Assembly (NCBI RefSeq): GCF_031143425.1
Contig: NC_090450.1
Location: forward strand, 222,653,442-222,717,441
From: Pleurodeles waltl
Lineage: Eukaryota; Chordata; Amphibia; Caudata; Salamandridae
Reading direction: 5' to 3'
Length of the DNA stretch: 64,000 nucleotides
Both the position numbers and the translations under genes were made by a program. Each line of letters opens with the position of its first letter. Position 1 is the stretch's first letter. The notes under the pieces are model-generated. The model worked only from the letters and a program-made list of their open reading frames with translations, made no database searches and was not told the DNA's origin. This document shows positions 12,590 to 24,858 of this stretch, one piece after another.

Positions 12590-12790
12590 AAGTAGAGACC
12601 CCATTATACATTGCAGTGATCACAAGGATGGTGACCTGATCAGGTCAGCAGGCCACCATGTCTGTGATTGCTTTTAAATGAATAAAGTCACTTTTTTTAA
12701 AATGCAACCCATTTTATTTAAAGTAAAAGGGGTGTATTTAAAAAAAATTAAAATTGTAATTAAACATTTTTTAAGAGTAGGCAGTGGTCT
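12590..12790 (+). repeat. old dispersed repeat, copy related to 61970-62120
   Basis: The block CCACCATGTCTGTGATTGCT (near 12654), followed by an AATAAA-type A-rich stretch and poly(T), is shared in the same order and orientation with 61970-62120. Divergence is high and no TSD is visible, so the class is unknown. Confidence 0.5.
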
Positions 12791-13245
12791 ACTCTTAAAA
12801 AAATGTTTTGGTCAAGATTCATAAGGGGTAAGGGGTCATTTAAAGATCCCTTCCCGTTTGAAAGTGCCCTCCCACTATATTTCAGTTGTTTGTAAAACAT
12901 TAACAAATTCCACTGCAAATCAGTATTTGGAAGGGAAGCCCTACACACGCCCCTTCCAAAAAGCAATTTGGTATGTAGTAGCAAAACCAAATTGTGATTC
13001 AGTAATGTGTTAACAAATCACAGTTTGGGTTTTTTACATACCAAAATTCCTTTTTTTAGTTTCACACTACCTGATTTTGTAACTCTGACCTTCTGCAAAG
13101 GTGAAAAGAATTCACGTATATAGCACTCCGTTACTACAAGAAATGTGTCCTGGAAATAAATCGAATATCACAAAAAAATATCATGTTGAAAATCTCTTTC
13201 CTATCATCCCCACAGCAACAACAAAAAACTGAACAAAGACACATA

Positions 13246-14185
13246 GGCCCACATTCTTTCATTGGTGGTAAAAACTGCCTACCCCCGGGGTGATGGCACC
13301 AAGATACTGTCACCACGGCTACTATCCATCCGCCATACTATGATCACTGCCAGATTTCCGCCACAAAAAGGGCAGAAATCTGGCAGTACTCATACTGGAG
13401 AATGGTGGTAAGCTGTCGCTGCTACCACCAGCAACGCCACATCAGTTGAACACCGCCAGCCGTATCATGACTTGTGATACGGCCTGGCGGTGTTCTGCTG
13501 GCAGGAGCTGCTGGGGTTTGCAGCGCCCCTTCCCGTTCCGTGCAGGAAGACCACCTGGAAGAAGGTAAGTTTTGCTTCCGACAGGGTAGGGGGCGTTGTG
13601 TGTGTGAGTGCGTCTGTGTGTGTGGTGTTTTTTGTGTGGGTGTATGCATGTGTGTGAGAATGGTAAAGTGAGTGCATGTATGCATGTCAGTGTGAATGTG
13701 TAAGAATGTGTTTGAGCATGGCTGGATGTATGCGTGTATGAATGCGTGTATGCCGGTGTGAATGAGTGGGTGTATGCGTGGTGTGTGTCTGCAGTGTGTG
13801 CGTGTATGTGGGGTGTGGGAGGATCGGGGGAGTTTGGATGGAGCGGTGTGGGGTGCATCAGGTAGGTGTGGAGGGGTGGTGGGGGAGCCACCTACTGGTG
13901 ACTGGGAATTCCTTTCCTGTCACCAGTAGGGCCTACCGCCATGGGTTTGTGGTGTTGCGAACGCCATGAAAACCATGGTGGTAGGCAGGCTCAAAATGCC
14001 GCCGGCTGTACTATGCCAGCTGCCAGGCTGGAGATTAACATCTACCACCATGGCGGTCTGAGTGGAGAAGTAGCAGGTTGGCTGCAGCACACCCGCCATT
14101 CTCATAATGTGGCGGTATGAACCGCCAGCCTGTTGGCGGTACTGCCACCACATTACCACTCACGGCCGGGGTCGTAATGACCTCC
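13246..14185. mobile_element. hairpin-chain element with Harbinger-like right end
   Basis: The right end reads GTCGTAATGACCTCC, sharing the GTCGTAATGA core with the element at 60902. The interior is a string of inverted repeats: CAGATTTCCGCC against GGCAGAAATCTGG near 13350, GAACACCGCCAG against CTGGCGGTGTTC at 13448-13497, CCACCTACTGGTGACTGGGA against CCTGTCACCAGTAGG near 13890, and an ACCGCC/GGCGGT group near 14110-14150. The left end is degenerate and no convincing TSD is visible. There is no protein coding. Confidence 0.6.
13590..13820. repeat. GT-rich simple repeat
   Basis: This is a degenerate run of TGTGTG, GTGAATG and GTATGCG words about 230 bp long inside the hairpin-chain element. 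It creates chance His/Thr-rich open frames on the minus strand, which are not genes. Confidence 0.8.
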
Positions 14186-14368
14186 ATTGTGAATAGAGGC
14201 ACTTGGATTTGGGGTATGTGGGCAAGCATCTATTTTTCCTTAAAAAATAGTTATAATATACGGATGAAGGGAGGGATGGTTAACCTCTTTCAGAGCCCTC
14301 ACGATTTTAGCATGTGAAAGAAGTGAATCACAGAAAGGTAAGCGAAATGCCATGGATCACACCTTAGT

Positions 14369-14697
14369 CAGTGCTTAATTTGTGCTTGTTGTTTCCGGTG
14401 CGGAACACCGGTACTTATTTTTGAGGGCCAGAGCTTAGTTTTCTGCATCAGGAATTTCCTGCGAGCAAAAGACACATATGGGAAAGGCGGAGGAAGTGAA
14501 AATTTGAAAAAGCGTTCAAAAGGTGAGAGCAGAAGGCTGCAAGAGTGAGTTGAAGAGACAGGGATTAAAGAGGCCCGAGAAGGTTTTAGGATTACGCTGC
14601 CTTGATGTTATGTGTTTGCATATTTAATTGCAGCAGCCGTGTGTTTTACAGGTCAGCTTTGGGCACCGGCACCTTTTTATTTACAAATTAAGCACTG
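14369..14697. mobile_element. non-autonomous hAT element (329 bp)
   Basis: Terminal inverted repeats are CAGTGCTTAATTTGT at the left and ACAAATTAAGCACTG at the right, followed inward by complementary CCGGTGC/GCACCGG-type blocks. The 8-bp direct repeat ACCTTAGT lies on both sides (14361-14368 and 14698-14705). An 8-bp TSD and CAGTG ends are hAT hallmarks. There is no transposase. Confidence 0.9.
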
Positions 14698-14705
14698 ACC
14701 TTAGT

Positions 14706-16531
14706 TAAATGGTGAAGTGGAGAATTTGGTGTTTTTAATATTAAAAATGCTTGTCAATTAATGTTCGCATTCAACTGAAATTGTATGCTGAATGTCGAAC
14801 TCCCTCAGCACTTGGGCTGAGCTTGTCGACCCACTCAGTAGTTAATTCCAATCAGGTTAAGGATATCAACAATAGATATGTAGGGTTTGCCAAGTGCCAC
14901 ACATCACGGATGACACAAATTGTTAGCCATTGCCGCATCCCCGCGCTGGTTCCACATTGTCTCGCAAACCTAAGAGCGCTTCAGCCCTCTTACTTCATTA
15001 ATAAACTATTCCAGAAACCCAAAGCAATGATGTTTTAAATCCATATGCGGTGAAACCCAGCGCTAGAGGCAAAAACAGATTTAATGAAGGGTTAAATCGC
15101 CATATCTAATTTCTAAAAGCCATAGATGACCTGGATATTACACTTTCTGTCATGTACCTTCCGTCACATACATACCGATAACATGCAGGCAACACATTAG
15201 TTCTGGACAGAAGGTGGCACCAGAGGTCCAGTACATCGCCTGCTCCACGATGCTGAGTGAGAACACAGCCCCAAGACCAGGAGCTGCATAGAGGGCTATG
15301 TATGGAATGATACAGTATTTAGCTATTTGAGTAGAATCAATATCGGCCACCTCGTGTAGGCCCCCCACTTGGGACGTTCGCAGTGTGTGCTGTGCTCCAA
15401 GTGGGAGGCGGTGGACGCTCTTGTATCAAAAAAAGATTCTGAACGTCGATCGCAGAAGAACAGCAGCACATGGGCATGAACCTATCCACCGACCCATCAT
15501 ACCTGTCTCTGTCTCTCTTTCTTGCTTTCTCTGTAAAATAAATATATATATATTTCCTTTCTTACATCTCTCTATCTCTCTACATGACGCATTATGGCTA
15601 TCTATGCCATAGACTTTGCTGGCTACAGGTAGACTGTGCCCACGTCATAACCCTATTCTTATTTTCTACGTTGTCCTCATTAATTAGTTGCCCACATTAA
15701 TTAATTCTACCTTCAGCACACTCTTAGAGCACTTGACCTTTTAAGTGCATCAAGGCAGTCCTGCCGTGCATCGTAGACTGCAAAGTGTGAAGCAGATCAC
15801 ACACCTCAGAGCCACTGACCCGCCTCGTGTCAGTGCCACACACCTGAGCCTAGACCTCGCCTGATGATCAATTGTTTGTTGCCTTGCCCTCAAAGCAATT
15901 GTGTTTTACTGCAGGAGTTGTGCTTATGGCCTTCCATTAGTGACACGGGGTAGTGTAGCTGTTTCAGTGAAACTTCCAGAACTTCTCTTAGAGCAAAAGA
16001 TGGGGCTGTTTGACATTTCTTATTTACTGGATTACACTACTTGGTTTTTGCTAGCGATAAAGTGTCACTCAAAGTGTCACCCATAATACAATCAAATGTC
16101 ACACCTAACTAAGCAGGCTGAGACCATTGAAATAAGGGCTCTGAAAACTTGGCAACTATGCATTACGTATGACAGTGATTTTTATACAATAAATTTCATT
16201 CGGATTTATTTGTAAATGTTTTGGTCATTCCTAACACCTGACTATTTTTTGTTAAGTTCATAGGTCAACGAACTACGTTTTACTGAGCATGGTGATGCAA
16301 TATGACCCTAAGCGGTGGCCTTGTGAGTTGTCTTTTTCTGACAAGATATATGTTTAGGTCAGAACACAGCAGAAAAGCAAGAAATCGAACGGCTGTGCTG
16401 TAGCCTGTCAGGTAGCTCAGATCAGCAGGTGTCCAATTGTGGTAGAAGAGACCCTAGACCACGATATGTTTTTCATATATCTACTGGTGAGAAATAAATA
16501 GAGAATTCATCAAAATGGGAATTGATGACAT
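14706..16531. other. unassigned non-coding stretch
   Basis: There is no supported gene. The longest open frame (95 codons at 14751) has no recognisable motif. A short AT microsatellite lies near 15540-15555. Confidence 0.45.
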
Positions 16532-16534
16532 AAA

Positions 16535-17449
16535 GGGGCATATTTATACTCCGTTTGCGCCGAATTTGCGTCGTTTTTTTCGACGCAAATTCGACGCAAA
16601 ACTAACTCCATATTTATACTTTGACGTTAGACGCGTCTAGCGCCAAAGTTCATGGAGTTAGCGTCATTTTTTGGCGTGAACACCTTCCTTGCGTTAATGA
16701 GATGCAAGGTAGGCGTTCCCGTCTTAAAAAATGACTCCCAGGCATGTGCGTGGTATTTATACTCCCGGGCAAAAATCACGCCCGGGAGTGGGCAGGGCAA
16801 AAAACGCTGCATTTGCGCCTCTTTTTAACGCCTGGGTCAGGGCAGGCGTTAAGGGACCTGTGGGCTCAGAATGAGCCCAGAGGTGCCCTCCCCTGTCCCC
16901 AGGGACACCCCCTGCCACCCTTGCCCACCCCAGGAGGACCCCCAAGGATGGAGGGACCCATCCCAGGGAAGAAAAGGTAAGTTGTGGTAAGTATTTTTTT
17001 TTCTTTTTTGTGTGGCATAGGGGGGCCTGATTTGTGCCCCCCTACATGCCACTATGCCCAATGACCATGCCCAGGGGACATAAGTCCCCTGGGCATGGCC
17101 ATTGGGCAAGGGGGCATGACTCCTGTCTTTGCTAAGACAGGAGTCATGTTAATGGCGTCTGGGCACCCAAAAAAAATGGCGCAAATCGGGTTAAGACGAT
17201 TTTTTTGCCTCAGCCTGACTTGCCCCATTTTGGGAAGCCCAAACGCCATTTTTCCCTATGCCGGCGCTGCCTGGTGTACGTGTTTTTTTTTCACGCACAC
17301 CTGGCAGCGCCGGTCGGCTAACGCCGGCTAACGCCATTCAATAAATACGGCACCCGCATGGTGCTTCAGAATGGCGTTAGCCGGCGCTAATTTTTTTGGC
17401 GCAAAACTGCGTTAGCGCAGTTTTGTGTCAAAAAGTATAAATATGGCCC
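16535..17449. mobile_element. palindrome-rich MITE-like element (915 bp)
   Basis: The ends are GGGGCATATTTATACT and AGTATAAATATGGCCC, which are near-perfect inverted repeats, flanked by AAA on both sides as a possible 3-bp TSD. The interior is a succession of hairpins: TTTGCGTCG against CGACGCAAA near 16565, ACTCCCGGGC against GCCCGGGAGT near 16765, AACGCCTG against CAGGCGTT near 16828, and CATGACTCCTGTCTT against AAGACAGGAGTCATG near 17117. A GGCGCTGCC/GGCAGCGCC pair spans 17262-17312. No coding is seen. Confidence 0.75.
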
Positions 17450-17452
17450 AAA

Positions 17453-18531
17453 GAGTGGTTATAATGAAATGGCGCTAGTCCTTGAGGGCCAACGCAGGAC
17501 ACCACTGGCTTCATGAAATTTGCAAAGAGATTCTTCACTACAAGCACAACTGAATTTTGCCTCTGGTGAGCTCCACATACAGCACCAAAAATGTGTGGCA
17601 ATGTGGTGCCACCTACTGGTGGTCACCACAAAGCTAGTGATAACTTACTTTCCCAACGTTATGGAAGAAGCATCGGCCTCTTCCTGATACAGTTGGGTGG
17701 GTATTCATTGCATAGTATTTTGTTGCATTAATATAGCGCTAACTATTTCTGATGAGGCACAGAAGCGCTTTTATGGCGAAAAGCATTCCGGCGTTGACTA
17801 TGCCTGTTTGCAACCTGTAGGTCAAGGTTTCAGATTCTTCTAGGGTTGACGCGTCTTTCTCCAGCGTAATTGTGATAAAACCCATATCATTAAAGTTGGT
17901 AAATAACCCTTGTTATTTATCCTGCAAGAGACAGTGAAGATCGTTGAGGTACGCAATGGAAATGAACAATCTGTAGCCTGAGCAGTAGGACATTTGCAAC
18001 ACAGGGCGAGGGAACCGAAGAATCTTTCCCGGTTTGACTAATGACATCCAGAGCGTGATAGCGTCAGGCCTGGGCATCGTGGTGGGTTGGTAAACACATA
18101 CTGCTGGCAACCCGAGATGCGCTGCATGATGGTGGATAGAGTTACACTGGGCAGCTGGCATCCAAGCAACCTGGCAGAGGGCGGCGAGTGGCGATAATAA
18201 CGAGCGGTTTGTTACTAGGAAACGGCGAGAGAAAGCTAAAGACGTGTCCATCAAACCAGTGCGATTTCAAGAGCCGGATGGTGCCGTGTAGATAAGGATA
18301 AATGCCCATTTTCCGTTCCCGACACCTGATGACGAGGGCAGACGTCCAGCATGGATAGGCGCCAAACACAATGTCTGTGGTTTATAGATCATGTACTGGG
18401 CACCACTCCCAGGGGGAAAAACACCCATGCAGGCTTATATGTCCTAAAAAAAACAAATCAGTGACTCTTTAACACCTAGCCCTACACAATAAGAGCCCCT
18501 AACAAGCATTGGCAAACTAATAGACCTGACG
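17453..18531. other. unassigned flank left of the ERV
   Basis: No gene is supported. A 113-codon minus-strand frame (18254-17913) has no family signature and no splice context. The ERV begins at 18532. Confidence 0.4.
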
Positions 18532-20182
18532 TGTTGGAGTGTGTCTTTTAAAATTAATATTAACATGAAAGGCTTGCAATATATTGGGTAATGAAGCTGC
18601 ATAGAGAATGCATTAAGGTAGAAAATTAATGTATGCTTTTAAAATGTGCCCACGGGGAGTGGCCATCAATGTATATGAAGACTAATGAAACTTATTAATG
18701 ATGAACTAATTATGTACTAATGTTTGAATTTGTATTAGCATATCATAATTAGAGCTATGTACTTGGGTTTTGTTAACTAAATTACTAGGCCTTAGTTAGC
18801 AAGGGTCTGGGCCTAGCTGCCTGGTCTCATATTAAACTGTGTTTTGCTTAACGTGTAATGTGCTGTCTTCTTGAAGGACACGAAGCTGTACTTTTCCAGA
18901 AGCTAGAGATGTGTGTGTAGCCGTAGTAAATTCTTTCTCATGAGACCCGACTTGCTCAAGGAGACATTCTTGCTGAATGCAACAGTGTAATTCGTAACAG
19001 GTACAAGGCTGTCTGGAATAGGAGAAAACAATGGGACTACTGACTGGAGCATAAAGTGTAACTTTTCTTACCTGACATTCCACCCGATGAAGACGTCAAT
19101 AACATGGGCCAATCAATGGCATGAGAACTGTGTTCTGTAGAAAATTCTAGTGAGGTGTGTGAAGAACTATTGGACAGAGATAATGATGCACCAAATATTA
19201 TCTAATGGGGAATTAAGGGCTAGTTCGACAGTTTTGATATAACCGCATGACTCGAGGAGAAATCAGCCATTATTAGCCATTACTGGACATTCCATTTGAA
19301 ACTATACTTTGCCATTGTTCTTTTGAGACTTTGCTGTTATTCTTTCTGATACTTTAAACCATCCTCTATCTAAGTCCTTACTGATGCTTGCTTCGCCTCC
19401 ATATGAGGGAAGAGCCTTATTCTTTAGATATGCCATAATGAGACTTTGCCTTGTCCTATCCTTGCTGATGATGAATCGACTGATGTCCTGAGGACGAAGA
19501 CTGACGCTGTTTGCTTATTCATTTGGAGGGGTAACTATCTGATGAAAATTGTAATTGTCTGTTTGCCTTTTCTTTCTAGGTACCAACTGCTCTTTTGATA
19601 GAGGCCATAGTTAGATGTTTTCCAAATTTGTGTTTGCTAAATTGTTTTGCATGAAGCCCAACATGCTGATGCTAATTTGAGGTTAGTTAAGGTGTTCACT
19701 AAAATCTGACGCAAATAGACAAATGACTGAGTTCTTGTTTTGTTGAATATTGTACTCTGAGACTTTGCCAAGCTGTCCTTATTAATGATGTGTTAATGCT
19801 TAATGAATATTCTCTATGCGTTGATTAACTGTGTTCAAATTATGTATCTGAAGCGTTACTAATGAGATTGATTGCTAATGAGATTAACGGAAATGACTAT
19901 TAGATTGTAATCAATAGGGAATAAATATCCTAACACTTAACTAGATTTCTGTGGTTAATCATTGGCCGAAAGGTCATGGTGAATTCATTATTGATTCCTA
20001 TTAAATGGTATTGATTATCTTGTTGATTAGTTACCACAAGATTGATTGGGTTATTGAGATATTGATTTGTGATGCCAGAAAGATAGCTCGTACTGGGAAG
20101 TCTCCGAACGTGGTCAAAAGGTTCATCAGCCTAGACGTGTCTCCTTGTAAGTTTTACTTATCAAGGTTCTGACGCGCTACCA
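18532..20182 (+). repeat. ERV 5' LTR
   Basis: It begins TGTTGGAGTG and ends GACGCGCTACCA, so it has the TG...CA form. It is the same length as the 3' LTR, with differences of a few percent by eye, more in the first 200 bp. AATAAA lies near 19920. The TATA-like site near 19236 reads GATATAACC, where the 3' LTR has TATATAACC, so this promoter may be weakened. Confidence 0.93.
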
Positions 20183-21139
20183 GTTTTTCGTAGCAGAGGT
20201 AATGGTTCGGCCCTTTGGGGCCCCAGGACGAGGGACCACTGTTTGATAAGATTGATGGTTCAAAAGGTCTGGTAGAAATCGCTGAGCGTAGTTTGGAAGT
20301 AAGCAAGGTGTATCAGAAAATCGTTTTTTGAGAAATTTTTTATTTTTCAATGATGCTAATTGGGGAGATGATGTGCCCCTAAGTCCCAAATGACTTTCCC
20401 GGAATCTTGGAGCCTGCTGAAGGGAGTTTGAGTATGTTCTCGGCGTTCTAGTGATAGTGCGAATGAAGTAGGGTTTGCGCTTGCAAAGCTATGCATAAAG
20501 CAGGTGAAGTGTGAAGTCTGTGAGGATTTTAGGCCAAATGATGATGTTTTAGTAGGAGTGTGCGTACTCCGCAGGATGAGAGTAGGGAAGTCGGCGAACT
20601 TCATTTGAGTGTGGCGCTTTGTGCTAAAAAATTGTCCACGTGGTTGTTGGTGATGTATGGACCCTGCGTGGTCTAAGACTCCGGAGTATATTGATAAGTG
20701 TATGAGACACACATGGTTTATGTTGTAATTTGCGTGGTTTAATGGGTCAATCAGGTGTGGATGACGACTCCAGTTTGAGTCAATGTGAGTGAATGAAAAC
20801 TTCAATGGAGATTTGGTGAGTTCTAAAGTGCACTAGAGCGACCCATTGACAAGTCGAGAGTAGAATTTGTGGGTCAAATTTTGCTTGCGGGATCTGAGAA
20901 GGAGAGAGTAGCGGCTGAGGCTGAGCAAAATCTCTGTAAAGTTCTGAAGTGATTGTGTTACCCTTTCCTGTAGTAAACCGGCAAATTTGAGTTTTGTTGG
21001 TGCTCGCAATATATTGCATTAGTTTGGTGTGAATCGAGAGAGTGAGGAAGACAAGCCGCAAGACTTTGTCAGCCGCAGTGTGTGTGAGTGTGACGTCATT
21101 GGAGCCGCGCTGGTATAGGTCAGTTAGTGAGAAGGGTCG
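20183..21139 (+). other. ERV 5' leader, first part
   Basis: This is untranslated leader between the 5' LTR and the solo LTR. I could not find a clear TGG-initial primer-binding site directly after the LTR. Only antisense chance frames occur. The leader resumes at 24227. Confidence 0.7.
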
Positions 21140-24100
21140 TGTAGGAAGGTAGCCTCTTTCTAGCCTTGTTATTCCCTCTTTTAGCCTGTTTATGAGTATG
21201 TGTCAGGGTGTTTTTACTGTCTCACTGGGATCCTGCTAGCCAGGGCCCAGTGCTCATAGTGAAAACCCCCATGTTGTCAGTGTGTTTGATATGTGTCACT
21301 GGGATCCTGCTAGTCAGGACCCCAGTGCTCATAAGCTTGTGGCCTATATGTGTTCCCTGTGTGGTGCCTAACTGTATCACTGAGGCTCTGCTAACCAGAA
21401 CCTCAGTGTTTATGCTCTCTCTGCTTTTAAAATTGTCACTGCAGGCTAGTGACTAATTTTACCAATTCTCATTGGCACACTGGAACACCCTTATAATTCC
21501 CTTGTATATGGTACCTATTACCCATGGTATTGGGGTTCCAGGAGATCCCTATGGGCTGCAGCATTTTTTTTGCCACCCATAAGGAGCTCAGACAATTCTT
21601 ACACAGGACTGCCACTGCAGCCTGAGTGAAATAACATCCACGTTATTTGACAGCCATTTTCACTGCACATAAGTAACTTATAAGTCACCCATATGTCTAA
21701 CCCTGACTTGGTGAAGGTTAGGTGCTAAGTTACTTAGTGTGTGGGCACCCTGGCACTAGCCAAGGTGCCCCTACATTGTTCAGGGCAAATTCCACGGACT
21801 TTGTGAGTGCGGGGACACCATTACACGCGTGCACTACATATAGGTCACTACCTATGTGTAGCGTCACCATGGTAACTCCGAACATGGCCATGTAACATGT
21901 CTAGGATCATGGAATTGTCACCCCAATACCATTCTGGTATTGAGGGGACAATTCCATGCATCCCCGGGTCTCTAGCACAGAACCCGGGTACTGCCAAACT
22001 GCCTTTCTGGGGTCTCCACTGCAGCTGCTGCTGCCAACCCCTCAGACAGGTTTCTGCCCCCCTGGGGTCAGGGCAGCCCAGTACCAGGAAAGCAGAACAA
22101 AGGATTTCCTCTGAGAGAGGGTGTTACACCCTCTCCCTTTGGAAATAGGTGTGAAAGGCTCCCCCAGTAGCCTCCCCCAGCCTCTGGAAATGCTTTGATG
22201 GGCACAGATGGTGCCCATCTCTGCATAAGCTAGTCTACACCCGTTCAGGGATCCCACAGCCCTGCTCTGGCGCAAAACTGGACAAAGGAAAGGAGAGTGA
22301 CCACTCCCCTGACCTGCACCTCCCATGGGAGGTGACCAGAGCTCCTCCAGTGTGTCCCTGACCTCTGCCATCTTGGATTCAGAGGTGTTGGGGCACAATG
22401 GACTGCTCTGAGTGGCCAGTGCCAGAAGGTGACGTCAGAGACCCCTCCTGATAGGTGCTTACCTCTTTCAGTAGCCAAGCCTCCTTTCTTAGTAGCCAAA
22501 CCTCCTTTTCTGGCTATTTAGGGTCTCTACTCTGGGCTATTCCTCAGATAATGGATTCAAGAGCTCACCAGAGTTCCTTTGCACTTTCCTCTTCGACTTC
22601 TGCCAAGGATCGACCGCTGACTGCTACAGGACGCCTGCAAAACCGCAACAAAGTAGCAAGACGACTACCAGCAACATTGTAGCGCCTCATCCTGCCGGCT
22701 TTCTCAACTGTTTCCTGGTGGTGCATGCTCTGAGGGCCGTCTGCCTTCACCCTGCACTGGAAGCCAAGAAGAAATCTCCCATGGGTCGATGGAATCTTCC
22801 CCCTGCCAACGCAGGCACCAAACTTCTGCATCACCTGTCCTCTGGGTCCCCTCTCATCCTGACGAGCATGGTCCCTGGAACACAGGAGCTGGGTCCAAGT
22901 GTCTCCCACAGTCCAGTGGCCCTTCTGTCCAAATTTGGTGGAGGTAAGTCCTTGCCTCCCCACGCCAGACAGCAAACCTGGGTACTGCGTGATTTGCAGC
23001 TGCTCCGGCTTCTGTGCACTTTTCTAGGACTTCCTTTGTGCACAGCCTAGCCTGGGTCCCCAGCACTCCGTTCTGCATTGCCCAACTCGCTGAGTTGGAC
23101 TCCGACGTCGTGGGACCCTCCTTTGTGACTCTGAGTCAACCACTGTCCTCAGATCTTCTAAATGCCTGCTCCGGTACTTCTGCGGGTGCTGCCTGCTTCT
23201 GTGGGGGCTCTGTGAGTTGCTGAGCACCCCCTCTATCTCCTCCTCCAAGGGGCAACATCCTGGTCCTTCCTGGTCCTTCCTGGTCCCCAGCAGCACCCAA
23301 AATCCTCAACCGCGACTCTTGCAGCTAGCAAGGCTTGTTTGGGGTATTTCTGCCTGGAAATACTTTTGCAACCTCCAGCACGCCGTGGGACATCTTCCAT
23401 CCAAAGGAGAAGTTCCTAGCCCTTTTCGTTTTTGCAGAATCTTCGGCTTCTTCCACCCAGAGGCAGCCCCTTTGCACCTTCATCCGGGGTTTGGTGGGCT
23501 CCTGCCCCCCTGGACACTTTCGTGACTCTTGGACTTGGTCCCCTTCCTTTACAGGTCCTCAGGTCCAGGAACCCGTTTTCAGTGTTTTGCTGGTGCTTGT
23601 GGTTCTTGCAGAATCCCCTATCAGGACTATTGTGTCTTTCTGGGGTAGTAGGGTAAATTTACTCCTACTTTTCAGGGTCTTGGGGTCGGGTATTTTGGAC
23701 ACCCTTACTGTTTTCTCACAGTCCCAGCAACCCTCTACAATCTCCCATAGGTCTGGGGTCCATTCGTGATTCGCATTCCACTTTTGGAGTATATGGTTTG
23801 TGTTGCCCCTAGACCTATGTCTACCTATTGCATCCTATTGTGATTCTACAGTGTTTGCACTACTTTTCTTACTGTTACTTACCTGTTTTGGGTTTGTGTG
23901 CATATAATTTGTGTATATTACTTACCTCCTAAGTGAGGGTATCCTCTGAGATACTTTTGGCATAGTGTCACTAAAATAAAGTACCTTTATTTTTAGTAAC
24001 TCTGAGTATTGTGTTTTCTTATGATATTGTGCTATAAGACATAAGTGGTATAGTAGGAGCTTTGCATGTCTCCTAGTTCAGCCTAAGCTACTTTGCCATA

Positions 24101-24221
24101 GCTACCTCTAACAGCCTAAGCTGCTAGTAACACCTCTATTCTACTAATAAGGGATAACTGGATATGGCACAAGTGGAGGTAAGACTAGGTACCCACTATA
24201 AGCCAGGCCAGCCTCCTACAG
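21140..24221 (+). mobile_element. solo LTR (3082 bp), Gypsy-type
   Basis: The ends TGTAGGA...TCCTACA form a 7-bp inverted repeat of TG...CA type. GGTCG lies on both sides (21135-21139 and 24222-24226) as a 5-bp TSD. There is no internal coding and only one LTR, so this is the product of LTR-LTR recombination. AATAAA is at about 23974 near the 3' end, as expected for an LTR polyadenylation region. The length and layout resemble the LTRs at 26996 and 34383, but the sequence is a different family. Confidence 0.88.
21208..21440 (+). repeat. three diverged ~80-bp repeats in the solo LTR
   Basis: CACTGGGATCCTGCTAGCCA, CACTGGGATCCTGCTAGTCA and CACTGAGGCTCTGCTAACCA start near 21222, 21298 and 21377, each followed by a CAGTG-containing block. 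They lie in the upstream part of the LTR, where U3 control repeats would be expected. Confidence 0.7.
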
Positions 24222-24339
24222 GTCGCGCACGGATTGGCAGCCATCCGTGAGAGGCAATTGGTTTAGAAGGTAGGCAAAGAGAGTTCTGGGAATTAAAGTC
24301 ACTTCCTGATTCAATTGTAAACAAAATAAAAGACGCTAA

Positions 24340-24394
24340 ATGAAATTTTTCAAGGCTTTAAAATACGCTTTGAGGGGAGATGTATATATTACTG
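24340..24394 (+). pseudogene. ERV gag start (first 18 codons)
   Basis: ATG at 24340 opens a frame of 18 codons that runs into the LINE insertion site at 24394. The LINE TSD shows that the frame resumes at 38900, where the first base of codon 19 is duplicated. The piece is small, but its phase matches the downstream gag frame exactly, so I take it as the native start. Gag would be the structural polyprotein; this end would include the matrix N-terminus. The codons before the break are rich in Lys, Phe and Leu. No Gly at position 2 is present, so N-terminal myristoylation is not indicated. Confidence 0.7.
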
Positions 24395-24398
24395 CGAG

Positions 24399-24552
24399 TA
24401 GCGCGTTTTCACGGCTGCAGGAAGGGGGCAGGGCCAGGAGCCCCCCATAAAGACTTGCTCGTGCTCCCGCCTCGTGGGTAGCGCGTTTTCACGGCTGCAG
24501 GAAGGGGGCAGGGCCAGGAGCCCCCATAAAGACTTGCTCGCGCTCCCGCCCT
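24399..24552 (+). promoter_or_regulatory. two tandem ~80-bp 5' monomers of the LINE
   Basis: TAGCGCGTTTTCACGGCTGC starts at 24399 and again at 24479, and the two units differ by one C and a few substitutions. GC-rich tandem units at a LINE 5' end often act as internal promoters in other families. Promoter function here is inferred from position. Confidence 0.75.
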
Positions 24553-24858
24553 GACATCTTCTCTGTGACTGTGGACTTGGAGGTGCGCGGGTTTTAGGAT
24601 TTTAGACAGGTATTTTTAACTGCTATTCTCAGTTGTTGGGTGACTAATTTTGTAATACCACAACTATTCTCCCAAACAGACACCTTTTTCTTTTCTGTGT
24701 GCAGGTTATTTATATTTATATTTATACTTATATTTTTGTATCGCTATAAGATTTTATAAGATAGTTCTATCTGTGTTAGCTCCTTAAACCCTAGTTCTCA
24801 CCCAGGGGTGCTTCAGAGCAATATTGGTTGACTTTTATAGCACAAAAATCAGCTAAAA

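Noticed and set aside
13422..13891. 149-codon His/Thr/Pro-rich minus-strand frame
   Set aside because: It is the complement of a GT-rich simple repeat.
17913..18254. 113-codon minus-strand frame left of the ERV
   Set aside because: No family motif, no splice or promoter context, and length is within chance for this much sequence.
18832..19083. Similar short minus-strand frames at 18832-19083 and 56744-57043
   Set aside because: They are the same LTR sequence twice; the apparent conservation comes from the LTR duplication, not from coding.
22042..23769. Several 100-144-codon frames within the solo LTR
   Set aside because: They overlap on both strands, have no domain content, and lie in a sequence defined as an LTR by its ends and TSD.
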